Source: Dyella terrae | GTDB lineage: Bacteria; Pseudomonadota; Gammaproteobacteria; Xanthomonadales; Rhodanobacteraceae | DNA: 64,000 bases | Direction: 5' to 3' | Assembly: GCF_022394535.1 (NCBI RefSeq) | Contig: NZ_CP089414.1 | Coordinates: forward strand, 3,534,001-3,598,000 | Shown: positions 17,993-28,902 of the stretch, piece after piece | Layout: each line of letters begins with the position of its first letter | Position numbering within the stretch: the first letter of the stretch is position 1 | Translations under genes and position numbers: made by a program | Notes under the pieces: generated by a model | The model's input: only the letters and a program-made list of their open reading frames with translations | The model's database searches: none | Told to the model about the DNA's origin: nothing

Positions 17993-18850
17993 ATGGTTTA
18001 CGTGTTGCTGAGCGTCGTCTGCAGCGTACTGGTTTCGGTGCTGTTGAAGCTTGCCAGACGGTTATCGGTCGACGTGGGGCAGGCCATCGCCTGGAACTAC
18101 GTCGCCACCAGTGCGCTGACGGCGATGGTGTTTCATCCTTCGCTGTCGGTGCTGACCAGCCCGCAAGCACCTTGGCTGGGTTTCATCGGGCTCGGCCTGC
18201 TGCTGCCCTTGATCTTCCTCGCCCTGGCCGCTTCGGTGAGCAGCGCGGGCATTGTGCGTACAGATGCTGCGCAGCGATTGTCGCTGCTGATTTCGCTGCT
18301 GGCCGCTTTCCTGCTGTTCGGTGAAGCCTTGAGTATCGGCAAGGGCGTCGGCATTGCGCTGGGCTTGGCAGCGCTGCTGTGTATGGTGTGGCGTGCCACG
18401 CCGGAGGGCGCTGCCCAGGGCGAGCGCGGCTGGCTGTGGCCTTGCGTGGTGTTTGTGGGCTTCGGCGTCATCGACATCCTGTTCAAGCGCGTGGCGGTGG
18501 CGGGTGCGCCGTTCGAGGCGTCGCTGCAGGCGATGTTTGCGCTGGCCTTCGTCGTGTCATTGGCGATCCTGCTGTGGCGTCGCTGGCACGATCGCACCTT
18601 CTTCACCTTGCGCGACGCGGTAGCGGGCCTGCTGTTGGGCGCGGCGAACTTCGGCAATATCGTGTTCTACCTGCGCGGGCATCGCGCCTTGCCTGATCAT
18701 CCTTCGTTGGTGTTTGCCAGCATGAATCTGGGGGTGGTGGCGTTGGGGGCGCTGGTGGGAACGGTGGCGTTCCGGGAGCGGTTGAGCTGGGTAAATGCGG
18801 TGGGGGTGTTGTTGGCGTTGGGGGCGATTGGCGTGATCGCTGCCGCCTGA
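17993..18850 (+). CDS. EamA family (DMT superfamily) transporter
   Basis: Inner-membrane protein of 285 aa with about ten predicted helices in two EamA repeats, the second starting near residue 150. The substrate is unknown; relatives export amino acids or small metabolites. Free-standing, 85 bp after the FtrA-type gene on the same strand. Confidence 0.82.
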   Translation: MVYVLLSVVCSVLVSVLLKLARRLSVDVGQAIAWNYVATSALTAMVFHPSLSVLTSPQAPWLGFIGLGLLLPLIFLALAASVSSAGIVRTDAAQRLSLLISLLAAFLLFGEALSIGKGVGIALGLAALLCMVWRATPEGAAQGERGWLWPCVVFVGFGVIDILFKRVAVAGAPFEASLQAMFALAFVVSLAILLWRRWHDRTFFTLRDAVAGLLLGAANFGNIVFYLRGHRALPDHPSLVFASMNLGVVALGALVGTVAFRERLSWVNAVGVLLALGAIGVIAAA

Positions 18851-18920
18851 CGACGGCTGCGATTTGCCCCTCAAAGGCGCATGATCAACTGATTCAGAGT
18901 CACGACACGCGGAGTCTCCT

Positions 18921-19301
18921 ATGAAGACCTTGGTTAGGGTGCTGGTGTTGGGTTCGAGCCTGTTCCCGTTGTTCGCCCTCGCTCAGTCCGGTGGTTGTGA
19001 CGCCAAACGCGCGTCCATCCAGCAAGAAATCACCTACGCGCAGGCCCATGGCAACGCGGCACGCGTACAAGGCCTTCAGAAGGCCCTTTCCGAGGTGAAT
19101 GCCCATTGCACCGATGCAGCTCTGCGTAGCGATGCCGAGCAGAAGGTGGCCAAGGCGCAACAGAAGCTTGCCGACCGTGAGAAGGAACTGCAGGACGCCA
19201 AGGACCAGGGCAAGAGCGCTCAGAAGATCGCCGACCGCCAACGCAAGGTCGATGACGCCCATGCCGAGCTGGAGCAGGCGATAGTCGGCGCTTCGCCCTA
19301 A
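18921..19301 (+). CDS. DUF1090 (YqjC-like) periplasmic protein
   Basis: Protein of 126 aa with a signal peptide ending at FALA|QS. The mature part has the DUF1090 pattern: GGCDAKRASIQQEI, a second cysteine in NAHCTDAALRSDAEQK, and a long charged alpha-helical C-terminus rich in K, D and E that is likely a coiled coil. Function is unknown. GGAG lies upstream of the ATG. Confidence 0.85.
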   Translation: MKTLVRVLVLGSSLFPLFALAQSGGCDAKRASIQQEITYAQAHGNAARVQGLQKALSEVNAHCTDAALRSDAEQKVAKAQQKLADREKELQDAKDQGKSAQKIADRQRKVDDAHAELEQAIVGASP

Positions 19302-19410
19302 GTGGATGCATTTAAGGCCCAACCAATGACTTCTGGCGTATGAAACCCATCGAGTCCGGTGCCTAAGCTGGAGCATTCGGCCACCGCGCCTGCTCCAGAG
19401 GTTTCACCGT

Positions 19411-21015
19411 ATGCGCAAGCTCGCCCTCGCCGCGTCTATTGCCGCGCTGATGCTCACCACCGGCGTCTACGCCGCCGACAAGCCTGAGAAGAACGACAAG
19501 CCCGAGGACAAGCCGGACGCCGCACTGCTCAAGCCGCAATCGTCGGAGACGTCGGGCACGGTGAAGGTGGAAGGCAAAAGCATCGACTACAAGGCCGTGG
19601 CGGGCACCTTGGTGCTGCACGGTAGCGGCGACAAGGAGAGCGAGCCGCAGATCAGCATGTTCTACGCCGCCTACTTCAAGAAAGGCGTGGAGCCCGGCAA
19701 GCGACCGATCACGTTTATCTACAACGGTGGCCCGGGTTCGGCCACGGTGTGGCTGCACATGGGCGCATTCGGCCCCAAGCGCGTGGTGACCAGTGACGAT
19801 TCACACACCCCGGCCGCGCCCTATGGTCTGGTGAACAACGACTACAGCCTGCTGGACGCCACGGATATCGTGTTCATCGATGCCCCAGGAGCGGGCTTCA
19901 GCCGCCTGATCGCGGATGACGCCGACAAGGGTAAGCGCGAAGAGCAGATGAAGGACCGCAAGAAGACCGTCTACAGCGTGGATGGTGACGGTCACGCTTT
20001 CGCGCAGTTCATCACCCAGTTCCTGTCCAAGTACAACCGCTGGAACTCGCCCAAGTATCTGTTCGGCGAAAGCTACGGCACCACGCGTTCGGCGGTGGTG
20101 GCCAACATTCTGGAGAACGAGGACAGCGTCGACCTCAACGGTGTGATCCTGCTGTCGCAGATCCTCAATTTCGACACCAGCATCGACGGCGCGGGCAACA
20201 ACCCCGGCGTGGACCTGCCGTACGTGGTGGGCCTGCCCACGTTTGCCGCCACCGCTTACTACCACCACAAGTTGCCGCAGCAGCCAGCGGCGCTGGAGCC
20301 GTTCCTGAGCGAAGTGGAGCAGTACGCCATGGGTGAGTACGCCTCCGCGTTGATGCAGGGCACTCACCTCGACGAGGCGCGCAAGCAGGCCGTTGCGCAG
20401 AAGTTGCATCAGTACACGGGCCTTCCGGTGGCTTATCTGCTCAAGGCGAACCTGCGCGTGGACGGCGGCATGTTCGAACATGAGCTGCAAGCCGATGGCG
20501 ACATCACGACGGGCCGTCTGGACTCGCGCTTCTCCGGACCCTCATTGGATCCACTGAGCAAATCGTCCGAGTACGACCCGCAGTCGTCCGCGATCAGTTC
20601 CGCCTACGTGGCAGCGTTCAACGACTACGTGCGTCGCCAGTTGAAGTTCGGCGAGGGGCAGACCTATCGTCTTTTCGCGGACATCGATCATTGGGATTTC
20701 GCACACAAAGCACCGGGCTCGACCGAGGCACTGCAGCAGTCGACCAACGTGATGCCGGACCTCGCCACCGCGATGAAGACCAACCCGGGGCTGCGCGTCT
20801 CGCTCAACGGTGGTTACTACGATCTCGCCACGCCTTACTTCGCAGCCGACTACGAGATGCATCACATGCCGATTCCGGCGAACTTGGAGAAGAACATCTC
20901 CTACGCGTGGTATCCGTCGGGTCACATGGTGTATGCCCACGAAGATTCCTTGAAGAAACTGCATGACAACGTGGCGCGGTTTATCGAGGACACCGACAAC
21001 GTCGGCAAGCATTGA
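19411..21015 (+). CDS. S10 family serine carboxypeptidase-like peptidase
   Basis: Exported protein of 534 aa with signal peptide (cleavage near VYA|AD) and a lysine/aspartate-rich linker to about residue 40. The S10 alpha/beta-hydrolase motifs are complete: TFIYNGGPGSATVWLHMGA for substrate binding, Ser221 in FGESYGTT, Asp471 in GGYYDLATP and His505 in WYPSGHMVY. It should remove C-terminal residues from peptides in the periplasm. Its neighbours give no pathway. Confidence 0.9.
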   Translation: MRKLALAASIAALMLTTGVYAADKPEKNDKPEDKPDAALLKPQSSETSGTVKVEGKSIDYKAVAGTLVLHGSGDKESEPQISMFYAAYFKKGVEPGKRPITFIYNGGPGSATVWLHMGAFGPKRVVTSDDSHTPAAPYGLVNNDYSLLDATDIVFIDAPGAGFSRLIADDADKGKREEQMKDRKKTVYSVDGDGHAFAQFITQFLSKYNRWNSPKYLFGESYGTTRSAVVANILENEDSVDLNGVILLSQILNFDTSIDGAGNNPGVDLPYVVGLPTFAATAYYHHKLPQQPAALEPFLSEVEQYAMGEYASALMQGTHLDEARKQAVAQKLHQYTGLPVAYLLKANLRVDGGMFEHELQADGDITTGRLDSRFSGPSLDPLSKSSEYDPQSSAISSAYVAAFNDYVRRQLKFGEGQTYRLFADIDHWDFAHKAPGSTEALQQSTNVMPDLATAMKTNPGLRVSLNGGYYDLATPYFAADYEMHHMPIPANLEKNISYAWYPSGHMVYAHEDSLKKLHDNVARFIEDTDNVGKH

Positions 21016-21111
21016 TGATGGCAACGGAGGTGCGCCGGTTGCGGCGCACCTTCACGCCTGCATACCGCAGCCAGCGCTACGCTCGCGACCCTCGCCAGCC
21101 GGAGGTTCCGT

Positions 21112-21486
21112 ATGAGCACCGAAGCCGTCGCCAAACGCCTTGTGGCCATGTGTCGCCACGGTCAGTTTGAAGAAGCGCAGCACGAGTTGTATGCCAAGGA
21201 CGCGGTGAGCATCGAACCCGCCGCCATGGCGAATGGCCCCTTGGGCAACGTGAGCGGTCTCGAGGCCATCCTGGAGAAGGGCAAGCGATTCCAAGCCAGC
21301 GTCGTGCAGATGCATGGCCTCGAGGTCACCGAACCGCTCATCGCCGGCAACTGGTTCAGCGTGATCATGACGATGGACGTGACGATGAAGGAGTACGGTC
21401 GCGTGACCATGACGGAGATCTGCGTCTATCACGTCAAGGACGACAAGATCGTCAGCGAGCAGTTTTTCTACGACGCTGGCGGTTAG
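21112..21486 (+). CDS. SnoaL-like/NTF2-like protein
   Basis: Protein of 124 aa that fits the SnoaL/NTF2 fold: an N-terminal helix pair (VAKRLVAMCRHGQFEEAQ), then LYAKDAVSIEP and a beta-rich half ending in ICVYHVKDDKIVSEQFFY. Catalytic role, if any, is unknown. GGAGG precedes the ATG. It converges on rpoD. Confidence 0.8.
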   Translation: MSTEAVAKRLVAMCRHGQFEEAQHELYAKDAVSIEPAAMANGPLGNVSGLEAILEKGKRFQASVVQMHGLEVTEPLIAGNWFSVIMTMDVTMKEYGRVTMTEICVYHVKDDKIVSEQFFYDAGG

Positions 21487-21543
21487 CCACGACACAACGT
21501 CGTCGAGCGGACCAAGCCGCAGGGCGACGCGGGCGATGCAAAC

Positions 21544-21567
21544 AAAAAGCCCCGCTTTCGCGGGGCT
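21544..21567 (-). terminator. Rho-independent terminator of rpoD
   Basis: AGCCCCGC and GCGGGGCT form an 8-bp stem with a TTTC loop, followed on the minus strand by five T residues. It is 27 bp past the rpoD stop codon and may also slow readthrough from the convergent SnoaL-like gene. Confidence 0.9.
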
Positions 21568-21593
21568 CCATGCAACTTGCACCAGCGTAGTGC

Positions 21594-23456
<1,863 letters not shown>

Positions 23457-23485
23457 ACCTACCGCCGCGTATGCAGGAACCGATC

Positions 23486-23514
23486 AGTATACCCATGTGA
23501 TGCTTTTTTGACCA
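23486..23514 (-). promoter_or_regulatory. Candidate sigma-70 promoter of rpoD
   Basis: On the minus strand TGGTCA (23514-23509), a 17-bp spacer and TATACT (23491-23486) resemble -35 and -10 boxes about 30 bp before the rpoD start codon. The -10 is good (5 of 6) and the -35 weak (4 of 6). Confidence 0.45.
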
Positions 23515-23622
23515 GTTTTCAAGTAAGGGAACGAGGAAGATAGGTACGCAAAAATCGCGCCAAATCCGGATCTTCCGGTGATTTTGTCGAAGTTGGCCGG
23601 TATGCGCCGAGGCAAATGACGA

Positions 23623-24063
23623 TCATGGAGTCTCCAGCCAGAAGGTGACCGGGCCGTCGTTGACCAGATGCACCTGCATATGGGCACCGAAGCGCCCGAT
23701 TTCCACCCTGGGGTGCGCTGCCCGGGCCAATTCGACCAATCGATCGAACCAGCGGCGGCCTTCTTCTGGCGTCGCCGCGCTGGTGAAGCTGGGGCGCATG
23801 CCCGAGCGCGTGTCTGCCGCCAGGGTGAACTGGCTGACCAGCAGCAGCTCGCCGCCCGTGTCGGCCAGGGAACGGTTCATGCGGCCCTGCTCGTCGGCAA
23901 ACACGCGGTAGCCGAGCAAGCGTTCCAGCATGCGCTTGGTGCGCGCCTCGTCGTCGCCGGGCTGCACGGCGACCAGTGCCAGCAGGCCGGGCCCGATGGC
24001 ACCCACGGTGGTGTTTTCGACATCAACACGAGCGGACAGTACGCGCTGGATCAGGGCGATCAT
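23623..24063 (-). CDS. dtd: D-aminoacyl-tRNA deacylase
   Basis: Hydrolyses D-aminoacyl-tRNAs and glycine mischarged on tRNA-Ala, in the cytoplasm. At 146 aa it has the usual length. [16 protein letters not shown] at the start, the conserved [13 protein letters not shown] motif, and the C-terminal [12 protein letters not shown] with its Gly-cisPro element are all present. The ATG at 24063 is supported by the family N-terminus; the frame stays open to 24180 without support. Confidence 0.95.
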   Translation of the reverse strand: MIALIQRVLSARVDVENTTVGAIGPGLLALVAVQPGDDEARTKRMLERLLGYRVFADEQGRMNRSLADTGGELLLVSQFTLAADTRSGMRPSFTSAATPEEGRRWFDRLVELARAAHPRVEIGRFGAHMQVHLVNDGPVTFWLETP

Positions 24064-24202
24064 GGAATCGGTAACGGCTAAAGGGGGCGGAAGCTTAGGA
24101 CCTCGCCGCCGGGGGGCGGTAGCGTTCAGAGCGGGAAACGAAAACAGGCGGCTTGTCGTTGACCCGTGAAGCCCCTCCACAGGCGGTTACACTGCGTCGC
24201 TC

Positions 24203-25084
24203 ATGCGACCCGATATCTACCTCCTCTACCTTCTCCTGCGCCTGTTCGGATTGCTGCCCCTGCGCGCGCTGCACGCGCTCGGTGCCGGCATCGGCCGTCT
24301 TTCGCTGGCGCTACGCAGCGGTACGGCGCACACCACCTCGGTCAATCTGAAGCTGGTGCGACCATCGCTGGATGAAGGCGCGCACGCTGCCCTGCTCCGT
24401 CAGGTGATGGAAGACAGCGGCCGTTCGGCCACCGAGATCGCCAAGATCTGGGGTAACGATGCCGAGCGCGCGCTGGACATGGTGCGCGAGGTGCGTGGCG
24501 AGGCGCTGTTCGATGCCGCGCTGGCCTCCGGCAAAGGCGTGATCATCGCTGCGCCACACCTGGGCTGCTGGGAATTGCTCAATTACTGGCTGTGCCGCAA
24601 GACGTCGATGGCCATCCTGTATCGCCCGCCGCGCATCGCCGCGATCGAGGGCCTGCTGCGCAAGGCGCGCGGCGCGCTGGCGCCCGAGCAGGTACGTGCC
24701 GAGGGTGCCGGTGTGCGCACGTTGTACAAGCGGCTGGCGGCTGGCGGCACGGTAGGCATCCTGCCGGACCAGAAGCCGCGCGCCGGCGAGGGCGAGGTTG
24801 CCCCGTTCTTCGGACAGAACGCCCTGACCATGGTGCTGCTGCCCCGTTTGGCGGCACGCACGGGGGCGACGGTGCTGTTCGCGTTTGCCGAACGCTTGCC
24901 CAGAGGCGAGGGTTACCGCATCCACCTGCAGCCGGCGCCCGACGGGCTGGCCGACGCGGACTTGTCTGTGGCTTGCCGTGCGCTCAATCAGGGCGTCGAA
25001 AACTGCGTAGAACTGGCTTTTTCGCAGTACCAGTGGCACTACAAGCGCTACTCATCGGATACGTGGCGTAGCCCTTACGATTGA
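24203..25084 (+). CDS. Lysophospholipid/lipid A acyltransferase, LpxL/HtrB family
   Basis: Protein of 293 aa with an N-terminal hydrophobic helix and the LpxL-type catalytic motif H-L-G-C-W-E (APHLGCWELLNYW), LYRPPR, and LPDQKPRAGEG. It probably adds a secondary acyl chain to lipid A precursors at the inner membrane. It lies next to the polysaccharide block but is separated from it by two unrelated small genes. Assignment between lauroyl- and other acyl-transferases cannot be made from sequence alone. Confidence 0.87.
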   Translation: MRPDIYLLYLLLRLFGLLPLRALHALGAGIGRLSLALRSGTAHTTSVNLKLVRPSLDEGAHAALLRQVMEDSGRSATEIAKIWGNDAERALDMVREVRGEALFDAALASGKGVIIAAPHLGCWELLNYWLCRKTSMAILYRPPRIAAIEGLLRKARGALAPEQVRAEGAGVRTLYKRLAAGGTVGILPDQKPRAGEGEVAPFFGQNALTMVLLPRLAARTGATVLFAFAERLPRGEGYRIHLQPAPDGLADADLSVACRALNQGVENCVELAFSQYQWHYKRYSSDTWRSPYD

Positions 25085-25137
25085 TCTTTCAGGGCACGCG
25101 CGTTCCATCTTTGGACGTCACCACGATAGGGATCATC

Positions 25138-25735
25138 ATGCGACTACTGCTCTTCGTCTTGCTCGCCCTCTGGTTGCCAACGGCGGTGGCCCAGAACCAG
25201 CAGCCCCCCCACTTCGCCCGACTGGCAGGCGCACTGCACGTTGCCGGGCGGTCAGGCATTCGGGCTGCGTTTCCACACCGACAGCCCGGACCCCACCAAC
25301 GACGACATGCAGGTGATGCTGCTCCTCGCTGGCGGCAAACAGGTCAAGCTGGCGCTACCACCGGCCTGGTACCTACCGGTGGCGTTGACCGGTAACGCCG
25401 ACAACCGATGCGACAGCATCGTGGCGACGCCAGCCGGTGAGGGGCAGGTGTTGTTGTGGCTGGCCACGGACGATCGTCCGAACTTTCCGCAGTTGACGCT
25501 GGCGCTGGTCGACCTGCGTAGCGGTCACTTGCTGGCGAAGCGCACCACGCTGGGGGCGATCAAGATCAGCGATGAAAATGCGCATCTGGTCATCCGCCAC
25601 CACGACACGGGTTATGAGGTGCGCGTGGTGCGCGATGTATTGACCAACACCAACGACGACACTGCGTACAACTACACCGAAGACTGGCTGCAGGTCAGCG
25701 TTGGCGCGCAGAGCATCGATACCCACTGGCGTTAA
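25138..25735 (+). pseudogene. Exported protein of unknown function, single-base frameshift
   Basis: The ATG at 25138 begins a signal peptide (MRLLLFVLLALWLPTAVAQN). The frame shifts at the C7 tract 25204-25210. Removing one C joins it to QQPPTSPDWQAHCTLPGGQ and then the frame ending at 25735 (GLRFHTDSPD through SIDTHWR), giving about 198 aa. The joined protein has cysteines in HCTLPGG and NRCDSI and looks mostly beta. No family was recognised. The lesion could be a sequencing error; a C7 tract could also slip in vivo, although it lies just after the signal peptide. Confidence 0.6.
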
Positions 25736-25753
25736 CGCCTTGGCTTCCGGGCG

Positions 25754-26074
25754 TCAGGACTTGTCCAGGCGCCTCAGGAAGACCGTCATTTCCTTTTCGG
25801 CTTGCTTGTCACCACGCGCCTGAGCGGCGCTGATGCCTTGGCGCCACGCGTCTGCGGCACCGCTTCGGTCATCGACGGCGAGGCAGGCCTTCCCCAACAG
25901 CTTCCAGGCGGCGGAATAGCCGGCATCGAAGGCCACGGCCTGGCGGAGCTCCGGGATCGCCGCGGCGGCATCGCCCGTGTTGAGCAGCGCGTTGCCCAGC
26001 GAAAAGCGCAGCAACGCGCCATCGCGCGGCCCGCCACACTGCGCACGCAGGTTGGCGATCAGTGCGTCGTTCAT
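25754..26074 (-). CDS. Tetratricopeptide-repeat protein
   Basis: Protein of 106 aa made of about two and a half TPR-like helical hairpins (RFSLGNALLNTGDAAAAIPE, then AWKLLGKACLAVDDRSGAAD). No signal peptide, so probably cytoplasmic. The ATG at 26074 overlaps the stop codon of the upstream GT39 gene (ATGA), indicating coupled translation. The partner is unknown. Confidence 0.78.
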   Translation of the reverse strand: MNDALIANLRAQCGGPRDGALLRFSLGNALLNTGDAAAAIPELRQAVAFDAGYSAAWKLLGKACLAVDDRSGAADAWRQGISAAQARGDKQAEKEMTVFLRRLDKS

Positions 26075-27834
26075 TGCAGGGCGCGGACGCGCCACTCGTC
26101 GACTTTATAGACCCGGGTTGGCTGCGTTGGCTCCGCGGGCACACGCCCGGCGCGCAGGTCGGCCAGTGATGTCGCCGGCCAGATCACCACCCAGCCAGAG
26201 CGGAACGGCTGTACCAGCAGCGCGTAGCGCAGCGAATCGTTGCTCAGTTTGTCCGGGTGCTCGACGATCAGGCCGTTGGGATGTGCCTGCGCAAACTCCT
26301 GTAGCGACTCACCCTCGAACACGCGATCGATGGAATGAGTCAGGCGACCGGCGAAGTGGAACTGCCCTTCGTAGTTGCCGAGGATGCCGATGGTGCGGTT
26401 CTCCGCATCGGCTGCGCCCAGCAACTGGGCCGACGGCTGCAGGTCGAAGTTCTGCCACATGGTCAGCGTGAACAGCGTATTGAGCGCCAGCGTGCCAACC
26501 AAGCCCGCAAAGGCCAGACGGCGCATCTCGCCGCGGCCGCGCAAGAGCAGCAGTGCGCCCAGCAACACAAACACCACGCTGAAGAAACGGCTGTAGCGCT
26601 GCGTGGTGTCGAACCACTCGCCGTGCAGATCGTTGTGCGCTACCAGCACCGGCAGCACGAACAGGAAGATGCCGAACAAAATGCCGCCCACGCCCAGTGG
26701 CCACGTTCCCAGCCATGGGTTGTTGGCGAGCGCTGGCCGTTGGTCGCGCAGCACCGCGACGGCGCCGGCCACCAGCAAAGCGGCGCCTGCGTACTCGGGC
26801 AGCGGGTAGTACAGCTGCTTCCCGCTGATGAAGGAGAACACCACCATCACCGGCACCAGCCAGCACAGCGCAAAGCGCAGTCCGGCATCGAGCGGCCGAC
26901 GCAGGGTAATCAGCGCGGCCCATGCACGCGGCCAACCGCTGAAGGGGAACAGCAGCGCCGGGATCACCGGCAGGTACCACCAGAACGGGCGGGCGTGGTC
27001 GAACGCATTCACCACGCGACCGGCGGTCTGGGTGAAGAACAGGCGTTGGCGATACGCCTCGCCACCGCTGAAGCCCGCCGGCAGCGCCCACGCCAGCAGC
27101 AGTGCGCCGCCCAGCAGCAGCGCGCCCACGCCGCGCGCATACCAGCGCACGCGGTTATCGCGGGCCCAGTCATTCCACAGCGGACCCAGCAGGAACGGGA
27201 AGGCCACATGCAGGAACATCACCGGGCCCTTGGTCAGCAGGCCTGCGCCCACGCACAAGCCGAACAGCACCCAGCGCGGCTCGGCGCGTTGCGGCTTGGG
27301 TGTCAGGCACAGCAGGGCGGCCAGCACCCATACGGCCAGCATCACCTCGTACATGATCTGCAGGCCGAACAGGAACGCGTAACCCAGCGCCAACAGCATC
27401 CACGGCGCACCCTTGGCTACCCACGGACGGTTCGGAAACAGACGCTGGGCAAGCACGGACACCAGCACCAGCTGCGCACCGCCGAAGATCACCTCGAGCA
27501 CACGCGGCCACACGTCGTTCACGCCGAACACAAACCAGCCAGCGTGGATCAGCCAGAAAAGCAGCGGCACCTTTTCGCTGTAAGGCGCGCCATTGATGTG
27601 TGGCACCAGCCAGTAATGATGGTTGAACATCTCCCACGCCACCGCGAGGGTGCGCGTGGAGTAAAGCGGCATGGGGCCATGCGAGAAGATCGCCAGCAGG
27701 GCGACCAGCGTCCACAGTGGCAGCCAGGGCCAGAGGGAGCGCAGGTGTTCGGAGCGGCTATAGCTGCTGGATGCCACGGGCAGTCTTCTTGATGGGATTG
27801 AGACGGATTCTATCCCGAGCCACGCCTGCTCCAC
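26071..27834 (-). CDS. Glycosyltransferase family 39 (ArnT-like) membrane protein
   Basis: Polytopic enzyme of up to 587 aa with about 12 helices. The first periplasmic loop carries the family pattern (MFNHHYWLVPHINGAPYSEK, then PLLFWLIHAGWFV), as in ArnT and PMT-type transferases that move a sugar from a polyprenyl phosphate donor. The acceptor is probably lipid A, core or another surface glycan. A GTG near 27777 (VASSSYSRSEHLRS) is an alternative start. It ends in a 4-bp overlap with the TPR gene and follows the CDP-glycerol-type gene after 33 bp. Confidence 0.87.
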   Translation of the reverse strand: MEQAWLGIESVSIPSRRLPVASSSYSRSEHLRSLWPWLPLWTLVALLAIFSHGPMPLYSTRTLAVAWEMFNHHYWLVPHINGAPYSEKVPLLFWLIHAGWFVFGVNDVWPRVLEVIFGGAQLVLVSVLAQRLFPNRPWVAKGAPWMLLALGYAFLFGLQIMYEVMLAVWVLAALLCLTPKPQRAEPRWVLFGLCVGAGLLTKGPVMFLHVAFPFLLGPLWNDWARDNRVRWYARGVGALLLGGALLLAWALPAGFSGGEAYRQRLFFTQTAGRVVNAFDHARPFWWYLPVIPALLFPFSGWPRAWAALITLRRPLDAGLRFALCWLVPVMVVFSFISGKQLYYPLPEYAGAALLVAGAVAVLRDQRPALANNPWLGTWPLGVGGILFGIFLFVLPVLVAHNDLHGEWFDTTQRYSRFFSVVFVLLGALLLLRGRGEMRRLAFAGLVGTLALNTLFTLTMWQNFDLQPSAQLLGAADAENRTIGILGNYEGQFHFAGRLTHSIDRVFEGESLQEFAQAHPNGLIVEHPDKLSNDSLRYALLVQPFRSGWVVIWPATSLADLRAGRVPAEPTQPTRVYKVDEWRVRALQ

Positions 27835-27867
27835 GCTGACCCGGTCGTGGCCGGGGGCGGTGGTGCC

Positions 27868-28902
27868 TCACCAGTGGGCTGGACCCCAGTACCCGATGCG
27901 GCGGCGGAGCTTGATTTTTCGCCACAGATTCCATGGCTTACGGCGCCGATTGCGCCCGCCTGCCGCGATAAAGCCGTCGATGGCCTGCAGGATGCGCTCG
28001 CTGGAGTGGCCGTCGCGGTAGGGGTGGATGGCGTCGCCGTACTCGCGAATGGCCTGCATCAGCTCGGGCGGCCGTGCCAGGGCGCGCTCGACGGCCGGCT
28101 CGAACTGGGCGGGGTCGTCGATATCGATCAGCTGTGGGCCGGGCCGGCGGTTCTTGAACGTCACCACGGGCTTGCCGGTCAGCAAGAATTCGTTGAGTGC
28201 GGACGAGGTGTCCGAGCACATCATGTCCACCTGCGGGAACAGCTCGAGGATGTTGTCGTTCTCGGCGAACGTCAGGTACTCGTTCTGCAGCGCCTTGTAC
28301 TTGGCCACCGTTTCCGGGTCCATCTTCGGATGGAAGGTGACGATCCAGCGCCAGCGGCCGTCGCGCGAAAGGCGCTTCACTTCCCCGTACAAGGTTTCCG
28401 CTGCGCTCCACGAAGGGGAGAAGGTGGAGTGGTAAAGGATGACGGGCGGCTGGCGCACCGGCGGGATCGGGCCGGTGATCTGCTTCATGAAGGGGTCGAT
28501 CTTGGGGAAGCCCGTTTCCACCACGGAAAAATGCCCCACGCGGTTGGCGATCGCCTTGAACTGCGCCGTGTCGCGAGGACCCGTGGTGCAGTACAGATCA
28601 AAAAAGCCGCGGACGTAGATGTGGCGGGGCTTGCCGGCATCGAAGCCGTGGAAGGTTTCCACTTTCACGCCGGGAAAGAAGTGCGGCACTGCGTTGCTGG
28701 AGGTAATGACCGCGCGTGGCTTCCAGGCGCGGACTTCGTCCACGGTGAGCAGGCGCTCGCCTTCCTCCAGGTCCTCGGCGCCCGGGCCGTCGAAGAACCA
28801 GGCGGCCTCGTCGCCGCGTGCGCGGATGGCGTCCTGAACCGGGCGAAGAATGGCCAGTGCGTAGCGTTCGGAACCGTAAAGAAGGTAATGCTGTTTGGTC
28901 AT
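27868..28902 (-). CDS. CDP-glycerol glycerophosphotransferase-like protein
   Basis: Protein of 344 aa resembling the TagB/TagF glycerophosphotransferase family. VETFHGFDAG, ILYHSTFSPSW, IVTFHPKMDP and MCSDTSSALNEFLLTGKPVV match family motifs with the donor-binding His and Asp/Ser residues. No membrane helix; the C-terminus is very basic and may hold it at the membrane. In a Gram-negative setting it probably adds a phospho-polyol or related group to LPS. Starts 4 bp inside the upstream GT2 gene (28899-28902). Confidence 0.82.
   Translation of the reverse strand: MTKQHYLLYGSERYALAILRPVQDAIRARGDEAAWFFDGPGAEDLEEGERLLTVDEVRAWKPRAVITSSNAVPHFFPGVKVETFHGFDAGKPRHIYVRGFFDLYCTTGPRDTAQFKAIANRVGHFSVVETGFPKIDPFMKQITGPIPPVRQPPVILYHSTFSPSWSAAETLYGEVKRLSRDGRWRWIVTFHPKMDPETVAKYKALQNEYLTFAENDNILELFPQVDMMCSDTSSALNEFLLTGKPVVTFKNRRPGPQLIDIDDPAQFEPAVERALARPPELMQAIREYGDAIHPYRDGHSSERILQAIDGFIAAGGRNRRRKPWNLWRKIKLRRRIGYWGPAHW

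Noticed and set aside
26335..27792. Open frame of 485 codons antisense to the GT39 gene
   Set aside because: Composition is typical of an antisense shadow; the sense membrane protein is well supported.
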